Origin: Candidatus Gastranaerophilales bacterium
Lineage (GTDB): Bacteria; Cyanobacteriota; Vampirovibrionia; Gastranaerophilales; Gastranaerophilaceae
Assembly (NCBI GenBank): GCA_944326485.1
Contig: CALVED010000005.1
Location: 1-64,000, forward strand
Direction: 5' to 3'
DNA length: 64,000 bases
Below, in pieces: positions 9,786-18,029 of the stretch (position 1 is its first letter; each line of letters begins with the position of its first letter). Position numbers and translations under genes: made by a program. The notes under the pieces were generated by a model. It had not been told where the DNA came from. It saw nothing but the letters and a program-made list of their open reading frames with translations, and did not search any database.

Positions 9786-10841
9786 ATGGCAAAAGTAGAA
9801 CTAAAAAATGTAGTCAAAATTTACGATAAGAAGAAAATAATAGATAATGTAAGTTTAACTATTAAAGATAAAGAGTTTCTTGTACTTGTAGGTTCATCAG
9901 GCTGCGGAAAATCGACAATTTTAAGAATGATTGCAGGCTTAGAAGATATTACTCAAGGTGAAATTTTGATTGATGGTAAATGTGTTAATAATGTTCATCC
10001 AAAAGAAAGAGATATAGCTTTTGTATTCCAAAATTATGCCCTATACCCACATATGAGTGTATATGAAAATATGGCATTCCCCCTAAAAATGAAAGGCATG
10101 AAAAAAGAAGACATAGATAAAAAAGTAAAAGAAACAGCGGAATCGCTTAATTTAACAGAACTGCTCCAAAGAAAACCGAAACAACTTTCCGGCGGACAAA
10201 GACAAAGAGTTGCGTTAGGAAGAGCAATAGTAAGAAAGCCTAAAGTTTTTCTTATGGATGAACCTTTATCTAATCTTGACGCTAAATTAAGAGTCCAAAT
10301 GAGGGCTGAAATTAAAAAATTGCATGAAAAACTTAAGACAACTTTTATTTATGTAACTCATGATCAGACAGAAGCTTTAACTATGGGTGATAGAATTGCC
10401 GTTATTGATAAAGGTATAATTCAACAAATAGATACTCCGCAAAATATATATAATAATCCTATTAATAAATTTGTGGGAGGATTTATGGGCTCTCCTGCTA
10501 TGAACTTTATAAAAGCAGATATTATTAATGAGAGTATTTCTATTAATAATTCTTTATTTAAATTGAATTCTCAACAAGCTGAAAAGTTATTAAATAAAAA
10601 ATCTGTTTTAATAGGAATTAGAGCAGAAAATCTAAATGAATTAAATAATAATTTTGAGTTCAACGCTAATATTGAAATAAAAGAAATGCTTGGCAATGAA
10701 CAAATATTATACTTCAGTGCAAATTCCTGCAGTTGTGCAGCAACAATTCCACCTTCCTTAAAGGTTGAAAAAGAATTTACATTCAAAATTAATACAAATA
10801 ATGTTTTATTATTTGATTCTGAAACCGGACAAAGAATTTAA
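9786..10841 (+). CDS. ABC transporter ATP-binding protein, MalK/UgpC/MsmK type
   Basis: ATPase subunit of a carbohydrate-type (CUT1) importer, 351 residues. Walker A is GSSGCGKS (36-43), the signature LSGGQRQRVALGRA begins at 134, and Walker B is VFLMDE (154-159). The switch His lies in THDQTEA. A C-terminal TOBE/OB-like domain (about 240-351) matches MalK-type regulators. No permease or binding protein is adjacent, as is common for multitasking MsmK-like ATPases. It follows the degenerate kinase by one base, an unusual pairing that could mean the pseudokinase modulates the transporter. Its stop codon abuts the convergent small gene at 10842. Confidence 0.9.
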   Translation: MAKVELKNVVKIYDKKKIIDNVSLTIKDKEFLVLVGSSGCGKSTILRMIAGLEDITQGEILIDGKCVNNVHPKERDIAFVFQNYALYPHMSVYENMAFPLKMKGMKKEDIDKKVKETAESLNLTELLQRKPKQLSGGQRQRVALGRAIVRKPKVFLMDEPLSNLDAKLRVQMRAEIKKLHEKLKTTFIYVTHDQTEALTMGDRIAVIDKGIIQQIDTPQNIYNNPINKFVGGFMGSPAMNFIKADIINESISINNSLFKLNSQQAEKLLNKKSVLIGIRAENLNELNNNFEFNANIEIKEMLGNEQILYFSANSCSCAATIPPSLKVEKEFTFKINTNNVLLFDSETGQRI

Positions 10842-11018
10842 TTATTCTTTTATAATAATTAAATTGTTTGCAATCTTCATCTTACAAGTAGGCAGAACAA
10901 CATCTTGAAGACCGTTAGCAATACTAATAACACTTCTTGCTTCAAGTGTTACATCTTCTCCTTTATATGTAAATGTATAGTCAGTATCTCTGTCTGATCT
11001 AATTGTAATTTGACTCAT
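10842..11018 (-). CDS. Small 58-residue protein downstream of recR
   Basis: Read from the reverse strand: starts MSQITIRSDRDTDYTFTYKG and ends NNLIIIKE. A strong ribosome-binding site (TAAGGAGACAATC-ATG) precedes it, and it begins 10 bases after the recR stop, so it looks like the third gene of a ybaB-recR operon. It is hydrophilic with a beta-like pattern and one Cys, and has no signal peptide. I do not recognise the family. Its good RBS, operon position and exact fit between recR and the convergent ABC gene support it as real despite its size. Confidence 0.72.
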   Translation of the reverse strand: MSQITIRSDRDTDYTFTYKGEDVTLEARSVISIANGLQDVVLPTCKMKIANNLIIIKE

Positions 11019-11028
11019 GATTGTCTCC

Positions 11029-11628
11029 TTAATCTATAATTCTTCTTCCTTCAATTGCTTTTGCAAGTGTTATTTCATCCGCAAATTCCAAATCAGAACC
11101 AACAGGAATTCCAAAAGCAATTCTTGATATTTTAACATTAAAAGGTTTTAAGAGTTTAGTAAGATACATACTTGTAGCTTCACCTTCAACAGAAGGGCTC
11201 AGTGCAAGAATTATTTCTTTTACTTGTTCATCTGTAATTCTGGTTAATAATTCTTTTATTCTAATATCTTCCACACCTATTCCATCTAAAGGGGAAAGTG
11301 TACCTTGCAGAACATGATATAAACCTTTATATTCTCTTGTTTTTTCTATAGCAATTAAATCCTTTGTTTCAGCCACAACACATATAATAGACTTATCACG
11401 ATTTGTATCGGAACAAATTTCGCAAGGATTTGATGCAGACATATTAAAACATATATTACAATAATGAATATTTTCCTTAGCTTCAACTAATATTTGAGAA
11501 AATCTTTTAACATCAGAAAGAGGCATCTTTAGTAAATGAAATGCCATTCTCTGAGCAGATTTTGGTCCTATACCAGGAAATTTTTGAAAAAACTCAATTA
11601 ATTGAGCTAAAGGTTTTGTATACTCCAT
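11029..11628 (-). CDS. recR: Recombination protein RecR
   Basis: Recombination mediator that acts with RecO/RecF to load RecA at gaps. The 199 residues contain the helix-hairpin-helix FPGIGPKSAQRMAFHLL (about 17-33), a four-Cys zinc finger (C57, C60, C69, C72), a Toprim domain (about 80-176) and the C-terminal GIPVGSDLEFADEITL block. It overlaps the end of ybaB by one base, the standard ybaB-recR pairing. Confidence 0.97.
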   Translation of the reverse strand: MEYTKPLAQLIEFFQKFPGIGPKSAQRMAFHLLKMPLSDVKRFSQILVEAKENIHYCNICFNMSASNPCEICSDTNRDKSIICVVAETKDLIAIEKTREYKGLYHVLQGTLSPLDGIGVEDIRIKELLTRITDEQVKEIILALSPSVEGEATSMYLTKLLKPFNVKISRIAFGIPVGSDLEFADEITLAKAIEGRRIID

Positions 11629-11963
11629 TAGAATAATCCCGGAATATTAATTCCAGCAGGAACAATTCCTTTCATTTTATCTTGCATTTTCTTTTGGGCA
11701 TCACCTGTTGCTTGCTTCATTGCAGAAGTAATTAAGTCTTCAAGCATTTCAACTGTTTCTTCATCAACAGATTCAGGATTTTCAGAATTCAAAGCTTGTT
11801 TTGTTAATTTTATAGATTTAAATTTACCATGTCCGTCACAAACAACACTAACAGCACCATTACCTGCTTGAGCAGTAATTTCCGTATTACTTAATTCAGC
11901 TTGAGCATCTTGTAATCTTTTTTGCACTTGCTGAGCTTGTTTCATCATATTTGCTAAATTCAT
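11628..11963 (-). CDS. YbaB/EbfC family nucleoid-associated protein
   Basis: Small DNA-binding protein typically encoded with recR. The start used here is the internal ATG at 11963 (MNLANMMKQAQQVQ), giving 111 residues, because GGAG sits 7 bases before it. An in-frame ATG 18 bases further upstream has no ribosome-binding site. The N-terminal amphipathic helix, the central GNGAVSVVCDGHGKFKSI strand region and the C-terminal KGIVPAGINIPGLF are typical. It probably acts as a dimer on the nucleoid. Confidence 0.93.
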   Translation of the reverse strand: MNLANMMKQAQQVQKRLQDAQAELSNTEITAQAGNGAVSVVCDGHGKFKSIKLTKQALNSENPESVDEETVEMLEDLITSAMKQATGDAQKKMQDKMKGIVPAGINIPGLF

Positions 11964-12031
11964 ATTAAAACTCCATATCACATAACCTAACGAGTCTTAT
12001 TATAATTCAACAAAAAATATTGTTCAAGCAA

Positions 12032-12147
12032 TTTAATCTAGTATCGCTCTTCGTTAGCTGGTTATATCACTAACAAAGTTTTTACTACTAAAATATCAAT
12101 CATATGATTTACTCATCAATTTTTTAGTGAATCATTCTCAGATATTA
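12032..12147 (+). repeat. Dispersed repeat copy E (degenerate)
   Basis: The left end TTTAATCTAGTATCGCtCTtcGTTAGC and the hairpin partner CTAACAAAGT are clear (12032-12078). The rest is eroded, with a possible right end GTGAATcaTTCTCaGata at about 12127-12144. It lies between the ybaB start and the 3' end of the small gene at 12145. Confidence 0.6.
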
Positions 12148-12312
12148 TTTATCCATAAGCTCAGATAATCTCATTTCTCTTTTACGTTTTGGCTTAACTC
12201 TTTTTGATGGAGTTTGTGCGACATATTCAAATTGACATAATCCTATAGGTGTTTTTTCACAATTTCCGCCAAGCATCAATATTTCTTTAACAAAATTAAT
12301 TATTTCACTCAT
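12145..12312 (-). CDS. Small basic protein of unknown function
   Basis: 55 residues from the ATG at 12312 (MSEIINFVKEILMLGG). A GTG six codons upstream is possible, but the GAGG motif fits the ATG better. It has two Cys (GNCEKTPIGLCQFEY) and a strongly basic tail (SKRVKPKRKREMR), which could suggest nucleic-acid contact. No family was recognised. It is flanked by a degenerate repeat copy and a short promoter region shared with the divergent HEAT gene. The coding call rests on codon pattern and spacing only. Confidence 0.5.
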   Translation of the reverse strand: MSEIINFVKEILMLGGNCEKTPIGLCQFEYVAQTPSKRVKPKRKREMRLSELMDK

Positions 12313-12396
12313 ATTTTTCCACAGCCTCACATTAAAAACACTACATATTATATAACTACTTTATAACTGTTTTAGTTCATTTTTAACCTCCAATTA

Positions 12397-12405
12397 TGCT
12401 ATATT
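12397..12405 (+). promoter_or_regulatory. Extended -10 promoter giving a probably leaderless transcript
   Basis: TGCTATATT ends only seven bases before the ATG at 12413, so a start about seven bases downstream would place the first nucleotide at or next to the start codon. No ribosome-binding site is visible upstream, which fits leaderless translation. Confidence 0.45.
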
Positions 12406-12412
12406 TATTTTT

Positions 12413-13144
12413 ATGAAGGATTATTCTGAATTATATGAAAATAATATGAAAACACTTGCTCTTGCTCTTGATTATTGTGAGCAAAACTATTCTCACGAAG
12501 AAATAATAAAAGAACTAGCTTTAGATAACGACATTAAAAAACAGCTTTGTATTATTGAATTAAAAAAAATAAATTCTCAAGAAGATGCAAATATACTTAC
12601 CCAAAATCTTACAGGTAAATCAGGACCTGTAAGAGAAGCTGCTTCTTACAAAATATTAGAATTAATCTCAAATAATTTATATAAAAATTTTTTTCAAACA
12701 AAAGAAATTATTAATATTCTGACAAAAGGAATTACAGATATAAATCCAACTGTATCAAGAAATATTATTGAAACAATTACCTATATTGATAATACCGAAT
12801 ATCTTATAAGTAACATAATTAATGAAATTAAAATAACTTTAAATAATATTGATGATAAAAGTAAAAGTCGTTCTTATGTAAATAACAAGAAAAATTTCAA
12901 TTTATATTGGAATCTTGAAGCGTTAATAAATATTTTCTTCAATACAAAAGCAAGAAATTATACAATTTCTAAAAGCATTATTGAAATTATAAAAATAACA
13001 TATAAATCAAAAGACTATACAATAAGAGAAAAGACAGCAAAATTAATTGGTATTATTCAATATAATAATTCATTAGATGGCATAATAACTGCTTTAAAGA
13101 ACGATAATAACATATATGTAAGAAAATATTTTCCTAATAACTAA
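12413..13144 (+). CDS. HEAT-repeat-like protein of unknown function
   Basis: A 243-residue all-helical protein. The segment SGPVREAASYKILELI (about 69-84) and further regularly spaced helices, including EKTAKLIGIIQYNNSLDG and a terminal YVRKYF, resemble HEAT/PBS-type repeats, which act as protein-binding scaffolds. There is no signal peptide and no catalytic motif. A small HEAT-like protein also occurs at 39081-39374. It ends just before the promoter of the ABC exporter, so the two are separate units. Partner unknown. Confidence 0.75.
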   Translation: MKDYSELYENNMKTLALALDYCEQNYSHEEIIKELALDNDIKKQLCIIELKKINSQEDANILTQNLTGKSGPVREAASYKILELISNNLYKNFFQTKEIINILTKGITDINPTVSRNIIETITYIDNTEYLISNIINEIKITLNNIDDKSKSRSYVNNKKNFNLYWNLEALINIFFNTKARNYTISKSIIEIIKITYKSKDYTIREKTAKLIGIIQYNNSLDGIITALKNDNNIYVRKYFPNN

Positions 13145-13155
13145 TGATTTAATTA

Positions 13156-13164
13156 TGCTATAAT
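13156..13164 (+). promoter_or_regulatory. Extended -10 promoter for the ABC exporter
   Basis: TGCTATAAT is a perfect extended -10 element. The transcript would start near 13171, and AAGGAG at 13177-13182 precedes the ATG at 13188. No good -35 is visible, as expected for extended -10 promoters. Confidence 0.65.
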
Positions 13165-13187
13165 TGACATTAAATAAGGAGATAATG

Positions 13188-15053
13188 ATGTTTCTAAGTC
13201 AATTTAATAAATTTCTAAAATACTTTGGCAAAGGATATGAATTAAAACTTTTATATATGTTATTTATGGCATTTATGACAAGTTTATTGGAATTTCTAAG
13301 TATTGTTCTTGTATTTCCATTTATAATGATAATGGTTAATCCCGGAAGAGTTGTTAATAACCCTTTTGCAATATATTTCCAAGAACATTTAGGTATACAC
13401 GGCATAAATAATATGATTTTATTCATTGGTTGTCTAATCGCCGGAATCATTATTATAAAAAATATTTACAGCATCTGTATTTTATATTGGCAAAATAAAA
13501 TTATGAGTGAATGGGGCCTTGAAATAAAAGAAAAAATGATGAAATTTTTTCTATATTCTCCTTATGAAGCAGATTTAATTAGAGGTGACTCTAATATTAT
13601 TAATCAAATAACAACAAACATTGATAATGTTATGCAATATTTTGTATTTAAAGTAATTAATTTTATATCTAATACTTTAGTAATAATTCTTGTATTTGCA
13701 ATATTAATATTTTTATTACCAATGTTTACTATAATTGCTATATTCTTCTTTACCATTACAGGAACTATACAAAGTGGATTTTTCAGAAGTTGGGGTCAAA
13801 AACTTGCAGATAAAAAATATAAATTGACAAATGGTATATATAGTTCTGTAATAAACAGTTTAAGTTGTATTAAAGATATAAAAATTAATGGTTGTCAAAA
13901 ATTTTTCTATAATTTCTATAAGAATGTTTCAGAAAAAATAATCCCATATAATGAAAAAATAAATTTAATTCCAATAATTCCACAATATATTATAGAAATT
14001 ATCTTTATTTTTACAATGATAATTCTATGTTTAGGCATTTTAAATAAATACGGAGAAGATCCAACTAACATATTAATTACATTTGGTGTAGTAGCAATTG
14101 CAATATATAGAGTTGTTCCACAAATATATAAAAATCAAATGTACTTAAACTACATTAATATATATTCAAAAAATGTTGATGTACTATTCAATCTATATGA
14201 CGCTTATAACAAATTTGAATATTCAGATAATCAAGACAGTGAAACAAGAATAAAATTCGAAAAAAACATAAATATAAAAGACTTAAATTATTCTTACAAT
14301 AAAAAAACTGATGTACTAAGAAATATTAATTTGCAAATAAATAAAGGTGAATTTATTGGCATAGTAGGCTTATCTGGTGCAGGTAAAACCACATTAATTG
14401 ATTGTTTGTTAGGATTATTAGGCTATAAAGGTGAAATATTTGTTGATGACAATCTTCTAACTACGGACAATATAAAAACATTTAGAAATATAATAGGTTA
14501 TGTACCTCAAAAAATATGTACAATTGAAGGAGACATTTATACAAATGTTGCTTGGGGTGTAGAACGAAAAGATATTGATAAAGAAAAAGCTGATGAAGTT
14601 TTAAAAACTGCACAATTATATGATCAATTGGTTCAAACAGAAAATGGTTTAGATATTGAACTAAAACAAGATGGCACAGGTCTTTCTTTTGGACAAAAAC
14701 AAAGAATAGGAATAGCAAGAGCATTATATAGAGATCCTGAAATTATAATTCTTGACGAAGCAACATCTAATCTTGACGTAAAGATAGAAAATAAATTAAC
14801 TGAAATATTAAATCAAATAAAGGGTAATAAAACAATTATAGCTATTGCTCACAGATTAAGTACATTAATAAATTGTGATAGAATAGTTTACCTTAAAGAA
14901 GGTCAAATAATAGATGTCGGAACTTTCCAAGAATTAAGTCAAAAATATGAAGACTTTGAAGAGATTGTAAAACTATCCAGAATTAAATTGGATAATAAAG
15001 AGGAAGAAATAGACGAACCTTCAAAAAATGAAATAGAAACAGACGAAAATTAA
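13188..15053 (+). CDS. ABC exporter, permease-ATPase fusion (MsbA/PglK-like)
   Basis: A half-transporter with an N-terminal six-helix membrane domain (about 10-320) and a C-terminal ATPase. Walker A is GLSGAGKT (about 394-401), the signature reads LSFGQKQRIGIARAL (Phe in place of the second-position Gly) and Walker B is IIILDEATSNLD. The start at 13188 is preferred because AAGGAG sits 5 bases before it. A TTG at 13164 lies in the -10 box and would include the RBS as coding. At 621 residues it is typical of lipid or lipid-linked glycan flippases and other type IV exporters. An acidic tail follows the ATPase. Substrate cannot be assigned; glycosyltransferases occur at 31-34 kb but not next door. 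Confidence 0.9.
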   Translation: MFLSQFNKFLKYFGKGYELKLLYMLFMAFMTSLLEFLSIVLVFPFIMIMVNPGRVVNNPFAIYFQEHLGIHGINNMILFIGCLIAGIIIIKNIYSICILYWQNKIMSEWGLEIKEKMMKFFLYSPYEADLIRGDSNIINQITTNIDNVMQYFVFKVINFISNTLVIILVFAILIFLLPMFTIIAIFFFTITGTIQSGFFRSWGQKLADKKYKLTNGIYSSVINSLSCIKDIKINGCQKFFYNFYKNVSEKIIPYNEKINLIPIIPQYIIEIIFIFTMIILCLGILNKYGEDPTNILITFGVVAIAIYRVVPQIYKNQMYLNYINIYSKNVDVLFNLYDAYNKFEYSDNQDSETRIKFEKNINIKDLNYSYNKKTDVLRNINLQINKGEFIGIVGLSGAGKTTLIDCLLGLLGYKGEIFVDDNLLTTDNIKTFRNIIGYVPQKICTIEGDIYTNVAWGVERKDIDKEKADEVLKTAQLYDQLVQTENGLDIELKQDGTGLSFGQKQRIGIARALYRDPEIIILDEATSNLDVKIENKLTEILNQIKGNKTIIAIAHRLSTLINCDRIVYLKEGQIIDVGTFQELSQKYEDFEEIVKLSRIKLDNKEEEIDEPSKNEIETDEN

Positions 15054-15072
15054 TAAACTTAATAGAATACCT

Positions 15073-15318
15073 TTAATTAATGACTTCATATAAACCAGAA
15101 GCTTCTTGAACAGAAACATTATTTAAAGGTATTTTTATTATTCTAACTTTTATTTGAGTATCAGATTGCACTATTGTAATAACATCACCTTCTTTTAGCT
15201 GTTTAGACGGTTTTGCAATTACATCATTAACATAAACTCTACCTTGATCAGAAACTTTATTTGCAATAGTTCTTCTTTTTATTAACCTTGATACTTTTAA
15301 AAACTTATCTAATCTCAT
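15073..15318 (-). CDS. S4-domain RNA-binding protein, RqcP/Hsp15-like
   Basis: An 81-residue protein with an S4 fold: MRLDKFLKVSRLIKRRTIAN, then DQGRVYVND and KPSKQLKEGDVITI. This matches the small RqcP (YabO) family, which helps RqcH add C-terminal alanine tails to stalled nascent chains on the 50S subunit. Hsp15 is a related alternative. It is convergent with the ABC exporter, only 20 bases apart. A degenerate repeat copy lies in its upstream region. Confidence 0.85.
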   Translation of the reverse strand: MRLDKFLKVSRLIKRRTIANKVSDQGRVYVNDVIAKPSKQLKEGDVITIVQSDTQIKVRIIKIPLNNVSVQEASGLYEVIN

Positions 15319-15344
15319 AATTAAACTATATTACAATTAAACAA

Positions 15345-15464
15345 TTTAATCCAGTATAGCACTTTGTTATCAATAATAACTTTTTAACAAAGTATTCACA
15401 TTTTGAAAATACTACTCAATAAAACCCTCTTATAAACCCAACATATTATGAATTTTTCCAGAAC
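15345..15464 (+). repeat. Dispersed repeat copy F (degenerate)
   Basis: The left end TTTAATCCAGTATAGCACTTTGTTA and hairpin partner TAACAAAGT are well kept. The right half is eroded, ending ATGAATTTTTCCAGAACT. It lies between the start of the S4 gene and the terminator of the pilin-like gene. Confidence 0.75.
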
Positions 15465-15470
15465 TAAAAA

Positions 15471-15505
15471 AATGGAGTTTCAATATTGAAACTCCATTTA
15501 AAATT
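15471..15505 (-). terminator. Intrinsic terminator of the pilin/YadA/S74 gene
   Basis: A long perfect inverted repeat (AATGGAGTTTCAAT / ATTGAAACTCCATT, 15471-15498). For minus-strand transcripts coming from the gene ending at 15517 it is followed by TTTTTTAGTTC, so termination is expected here. Confidence 0.85.
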
Positions 15506-15516
15506 AAATAATTATA

Positions 15517-17649
15517 TTATTTTAACTTTTCTTCTAATTTTTGAAGCCTTAATTCAAATTCAGCATTTTGAAGTTTTAAGTCAGCATTTTCTTTTTCAAG
15601 TTCAGTAATTCGCTTATCCAATCCAGTTACTTTTGCAGTTAAATCAACAATCGAAGCATATAATTCCTTGATTGAATTAACCATAGCATAGAATATTTCT
15701 TCAGTACGAATCTTTAAGTATCCTTTTTCATCTTCAGTTACAGAATTAGGGAATACTTTTTGTAATTGCTGAGCTATAACACCAACATGAGGAGTATTGT
15801 TTTTATCATCTTTATAAGTATAATTTTTAACCTCTAAAGCATTAATTTCTTTTAAACCTGCACTACTATCACCTATAATATTTTTCAATCGTTCATCAGA
15901 ATATGCAGATATCATTGATTCTAGTTGATTTATTTTTTGATAAACATTTACAAATGCCTGAACTATATTATCAGTACCTGCAGGTGTACTTGTTAAATTA
16001 GAAACTTTGACATTATCTGTGAAAGTAGCAGCCTTTGTAACTCTAAAAGGAACCTTTATTTCTGCAACAGTTGTATCCATATTAAAGTTAGATGACATTA
16101 AAGTTATAGAAGTATCATCGTTTAAAATTATACCGGCATTATTTGCAGCATTTTGTAATCTTATATTACCTAAAGAATCAAACTTAATTCCCGGAATTTT
16201 AGTTCCATTTTCGATAATAATTCTGTTATCAAATAAATAAAGATTATCAGCATCAGAAGTAACAACTAAATCATTTCCGCCAGCACCACTGCCTGAAGAA
16301 TTAAAATCTAAATTTAACATATCATTATTAATATGTATATTTTTATAATTTGTAGACGTTTCATTACCATTATCATTAGCTAGAATATCTATATCATTAG
16401 GATTACCATATATAGAGAAGAAAGTATCATTTCCACTGCCGTTTCTATAAGCTCTTAAACTTAATCTACCTGAATAATCACTGCCAATAGTAGCACCATC
16501 AGTACCGGCATATGATGATACACCTAAAATAGGAAGCGCACCATTAAATGTATTAATAGCAAATTGAGAAGTATTAAAGCCAACTTTTCTTGTTCTGTTA
16601 TTAGTACTGTCATGCTGCATTCTACCAAATATTAATGGAGCAGCAGATATTTTGCCTGTTGAATCTGTTCCGTCCGGCGTACTTCCAATATATAATATAT
16701 TTCCTGAAGATTCTGTTAATCCTTCATTTGCTATAAAGTCAGCTTCCATTGAAGAAGTAGAATCATATAAATTTCCTGCATTTAAACCAATACAAACATT
16801 ATTGACACCTGTAGTTATTTGGTTACAAGCATTAGCACCTATTGCTGTATTTCCCAGTCCTGTAGTAAGTGCAGATAAAGAACTAAATCCAACAGCAGTA
16901 TTAGCCTGACCTAAATTACTTAGTTTTAATGCTTGTGAACCTATTGCAGTATTTCTTGCTGCATTATCATCAGCAGCAGCTGTAGAATCTCTATCTAAAT
17001 ATAAACCTGCTTGAAAACCTACAGCTGTATTATGACTTGCATATTTATTATTAGAAAGAGCATTTTCTCCAACTGCAGTATTATAAGAACCACCTTTATT
17101 TGCTAATAAAGTATAATGACCTAATGCAGTATTCTTACCGAAAAATCCCGAATCTGTTTGAGTTGTATCATCCATACTTTGAAGTGCACCAATACCTAAA
17201 GCCATATTATGTCTTTCCATAGAAAGTCGACCGGCATATACAATATCATTTGTTGTTGCACCTGAAGTATTTGAAAGAGTATAAAATGAAATATGTGAAT
17301 TCATTAAATGTGCATTTGCATTATCATTTGGTGATTGCTTCAATATAACAAGTTTATCACCTGAATTTGTATATCTTAAGCTTGTTGTATCAATACCATC
17401 AAGCCCTTCAATACTTGCAAAAGTATTTGAAATATTTACATCAGGAACAGAATCATTACCTAATATTGCACTTTGAAGAGCCCCCATTCCAAAATATGCA
17501 CTGTTATTAGAATTAGCCCATCGCCATATTTGTTCTGACCCTGCCGATCTTTTTGTTAATGTTGGTATTGCTGCAGATAGTACAATACTAATTACCAATA
17601 AAGAAATTAATAATTCTGCAAGAGAAAAACCTTTCATTTTTTTCATCAT
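15517..17649 (-). CDS. Pilin-signal protein with YadA-head repeats and C-terminal Peptidase_S74 chaperone domain
   Basis: A 710-residue surface protein with three parts. The N-terminus (MKGFSLAELLISLLVIS...) is a type IV prepilin-like leader with hydrophobic helix; cleavage would follow the Gly. The middle has repeated NTAVG/NTAIG motifs about 15-25 residues apart (NTALGHYTL, NTAVGENAL, NTAVGFQAG, NTAIGSQAL, NTAIGANAC), the left-handed beta-roll signature of YadA/trimeric adhesin heads. Near residue 584 SDERLKNIIG opens a Peptidase_S74 domain, an intramolecular chaperone of phage endosialidase tail spikes that self-cleaves at this Ser. A coiled coil ends the protein. Inference: a trimeric, autoprocessed adhesin anchored by a pilin helix. 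Its ATG overlaps the preceding gene by 4 bases. Confidence 0.88.
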   Translation of the reverse strand: MMKKMKGFSLAELLISLLVISIVLSAAIPTLTKRSAGSEQIWRWANSNNSAYFGMGALQSAILGNDSVPDVNISNTFASIEGLDGIDTTSLRYTNSGDKLVILKQSPNDNANAHLMNSHISFYTLSNTSGATTNDIVYAGRLSMERHNMALGIGALQSMDDTTQTDSGFFGKNTALGHYTLLANKGGSYNTAVGENALSNNKYASHNTAVGFQAGLYLDRDSTAAADDNAARNTAIGSQALKLSNLGQANTAVGFSSLSALTTGLGNTAIGANACNQITTGVNNVCIGLNAGNLYDSTSSMEADFIANEGLTESSGNILYIGSTPDGTDSTGKISAAPLIFGRMQHDSTNNRTRKVGFNTSQFAINTFNGALPILGVSSYAGTDGATIGSDYSGRLSLRAYRNGSGNDTFFSIYGNPNDIDILANDNGNETSTNYKNIHINNDMLNLDFNSSGSGAGGNDLVVTSDADNLYLFDNRIIIENGTKIPGIKFDSLGNIRLQNAANNAGIILNDDTSITLMSSNFNMDTTVAEIKVPFRVTKAATFTDNVKVSNLTSTPAGTDNIVQAFVNVYQKINQLESMISAYSDERLKNIIGDSSAGLKEINALEVKNYTYKDDKNNTPHVGVIAQQLQKVFPNSVTEDEKGYLKIRTEEIFYAMVNSIKELYASIVDLTAKVTGLDKRITELEKENADLKLQNAEFELRLQKLEEKLK

Positions 17650-18029
17650 AAATTATGCTCTTTCCATTTTCTATAATCAAACTTAATATCTTTTAATTTA
17701 ATGCCCAATTTTTCTGCTTTTTTATTAACTAATGAAAAAATTTTTTCTTTTTCAAAATATAATTCATTTGCGACAAAAGAATCTTTGCATACTACTGTAA
17801 GAACATTATCGGCAGAAATTTCAAAAAGTTTAGAAAATTTTGAAATTTTATTACCAATTATTTCTTCCCAACTGTTAAACAAATCTGCTTGGGCTTTTTG
17901 ATTTGTTTCTTCATAATGAAAATCAATATTATTAATTATATTTTGTATTGATTCAAAATCTGAATTATTTATCTTTTTCATAAATATTATTATAAAGCTA
18001 TTTTTAATTTTCTCAAAAGACTTAATCAT
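17646..18029 (-). CDS. DUF721/DciA-like protein
   Basis: A 127-residue protein whose core (LFNSWEEIIGNKISKFSKLF, VLTVVCKDSFVANELYF) matches the DUF721 family, whose member DciA loads the replicative helicase DnaB in bacteria lacking DnaC/DnaI. The ATG at 18029 overlaps the end of the upstream thymidylate kinase, favouring coupling; MKKINNSDFE at residue 17 is an alternative start without a clear RBS. A DciA loader fits a cyanobacterial-type lineage. Assignment is by motif only. Confidence 0.75.
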   Translation of the reverse strand: MIKSFEKIKNSFIIIFMKKINNSDFESIQNIINNIDFHYEETNQKAQADLFNSWEEIIGNKISKFSKLFEISADNVLTVVCKDSFVANELYFEKEKIFSLVNKKAEKLGIKLKDIKFDYRKWKEHNL

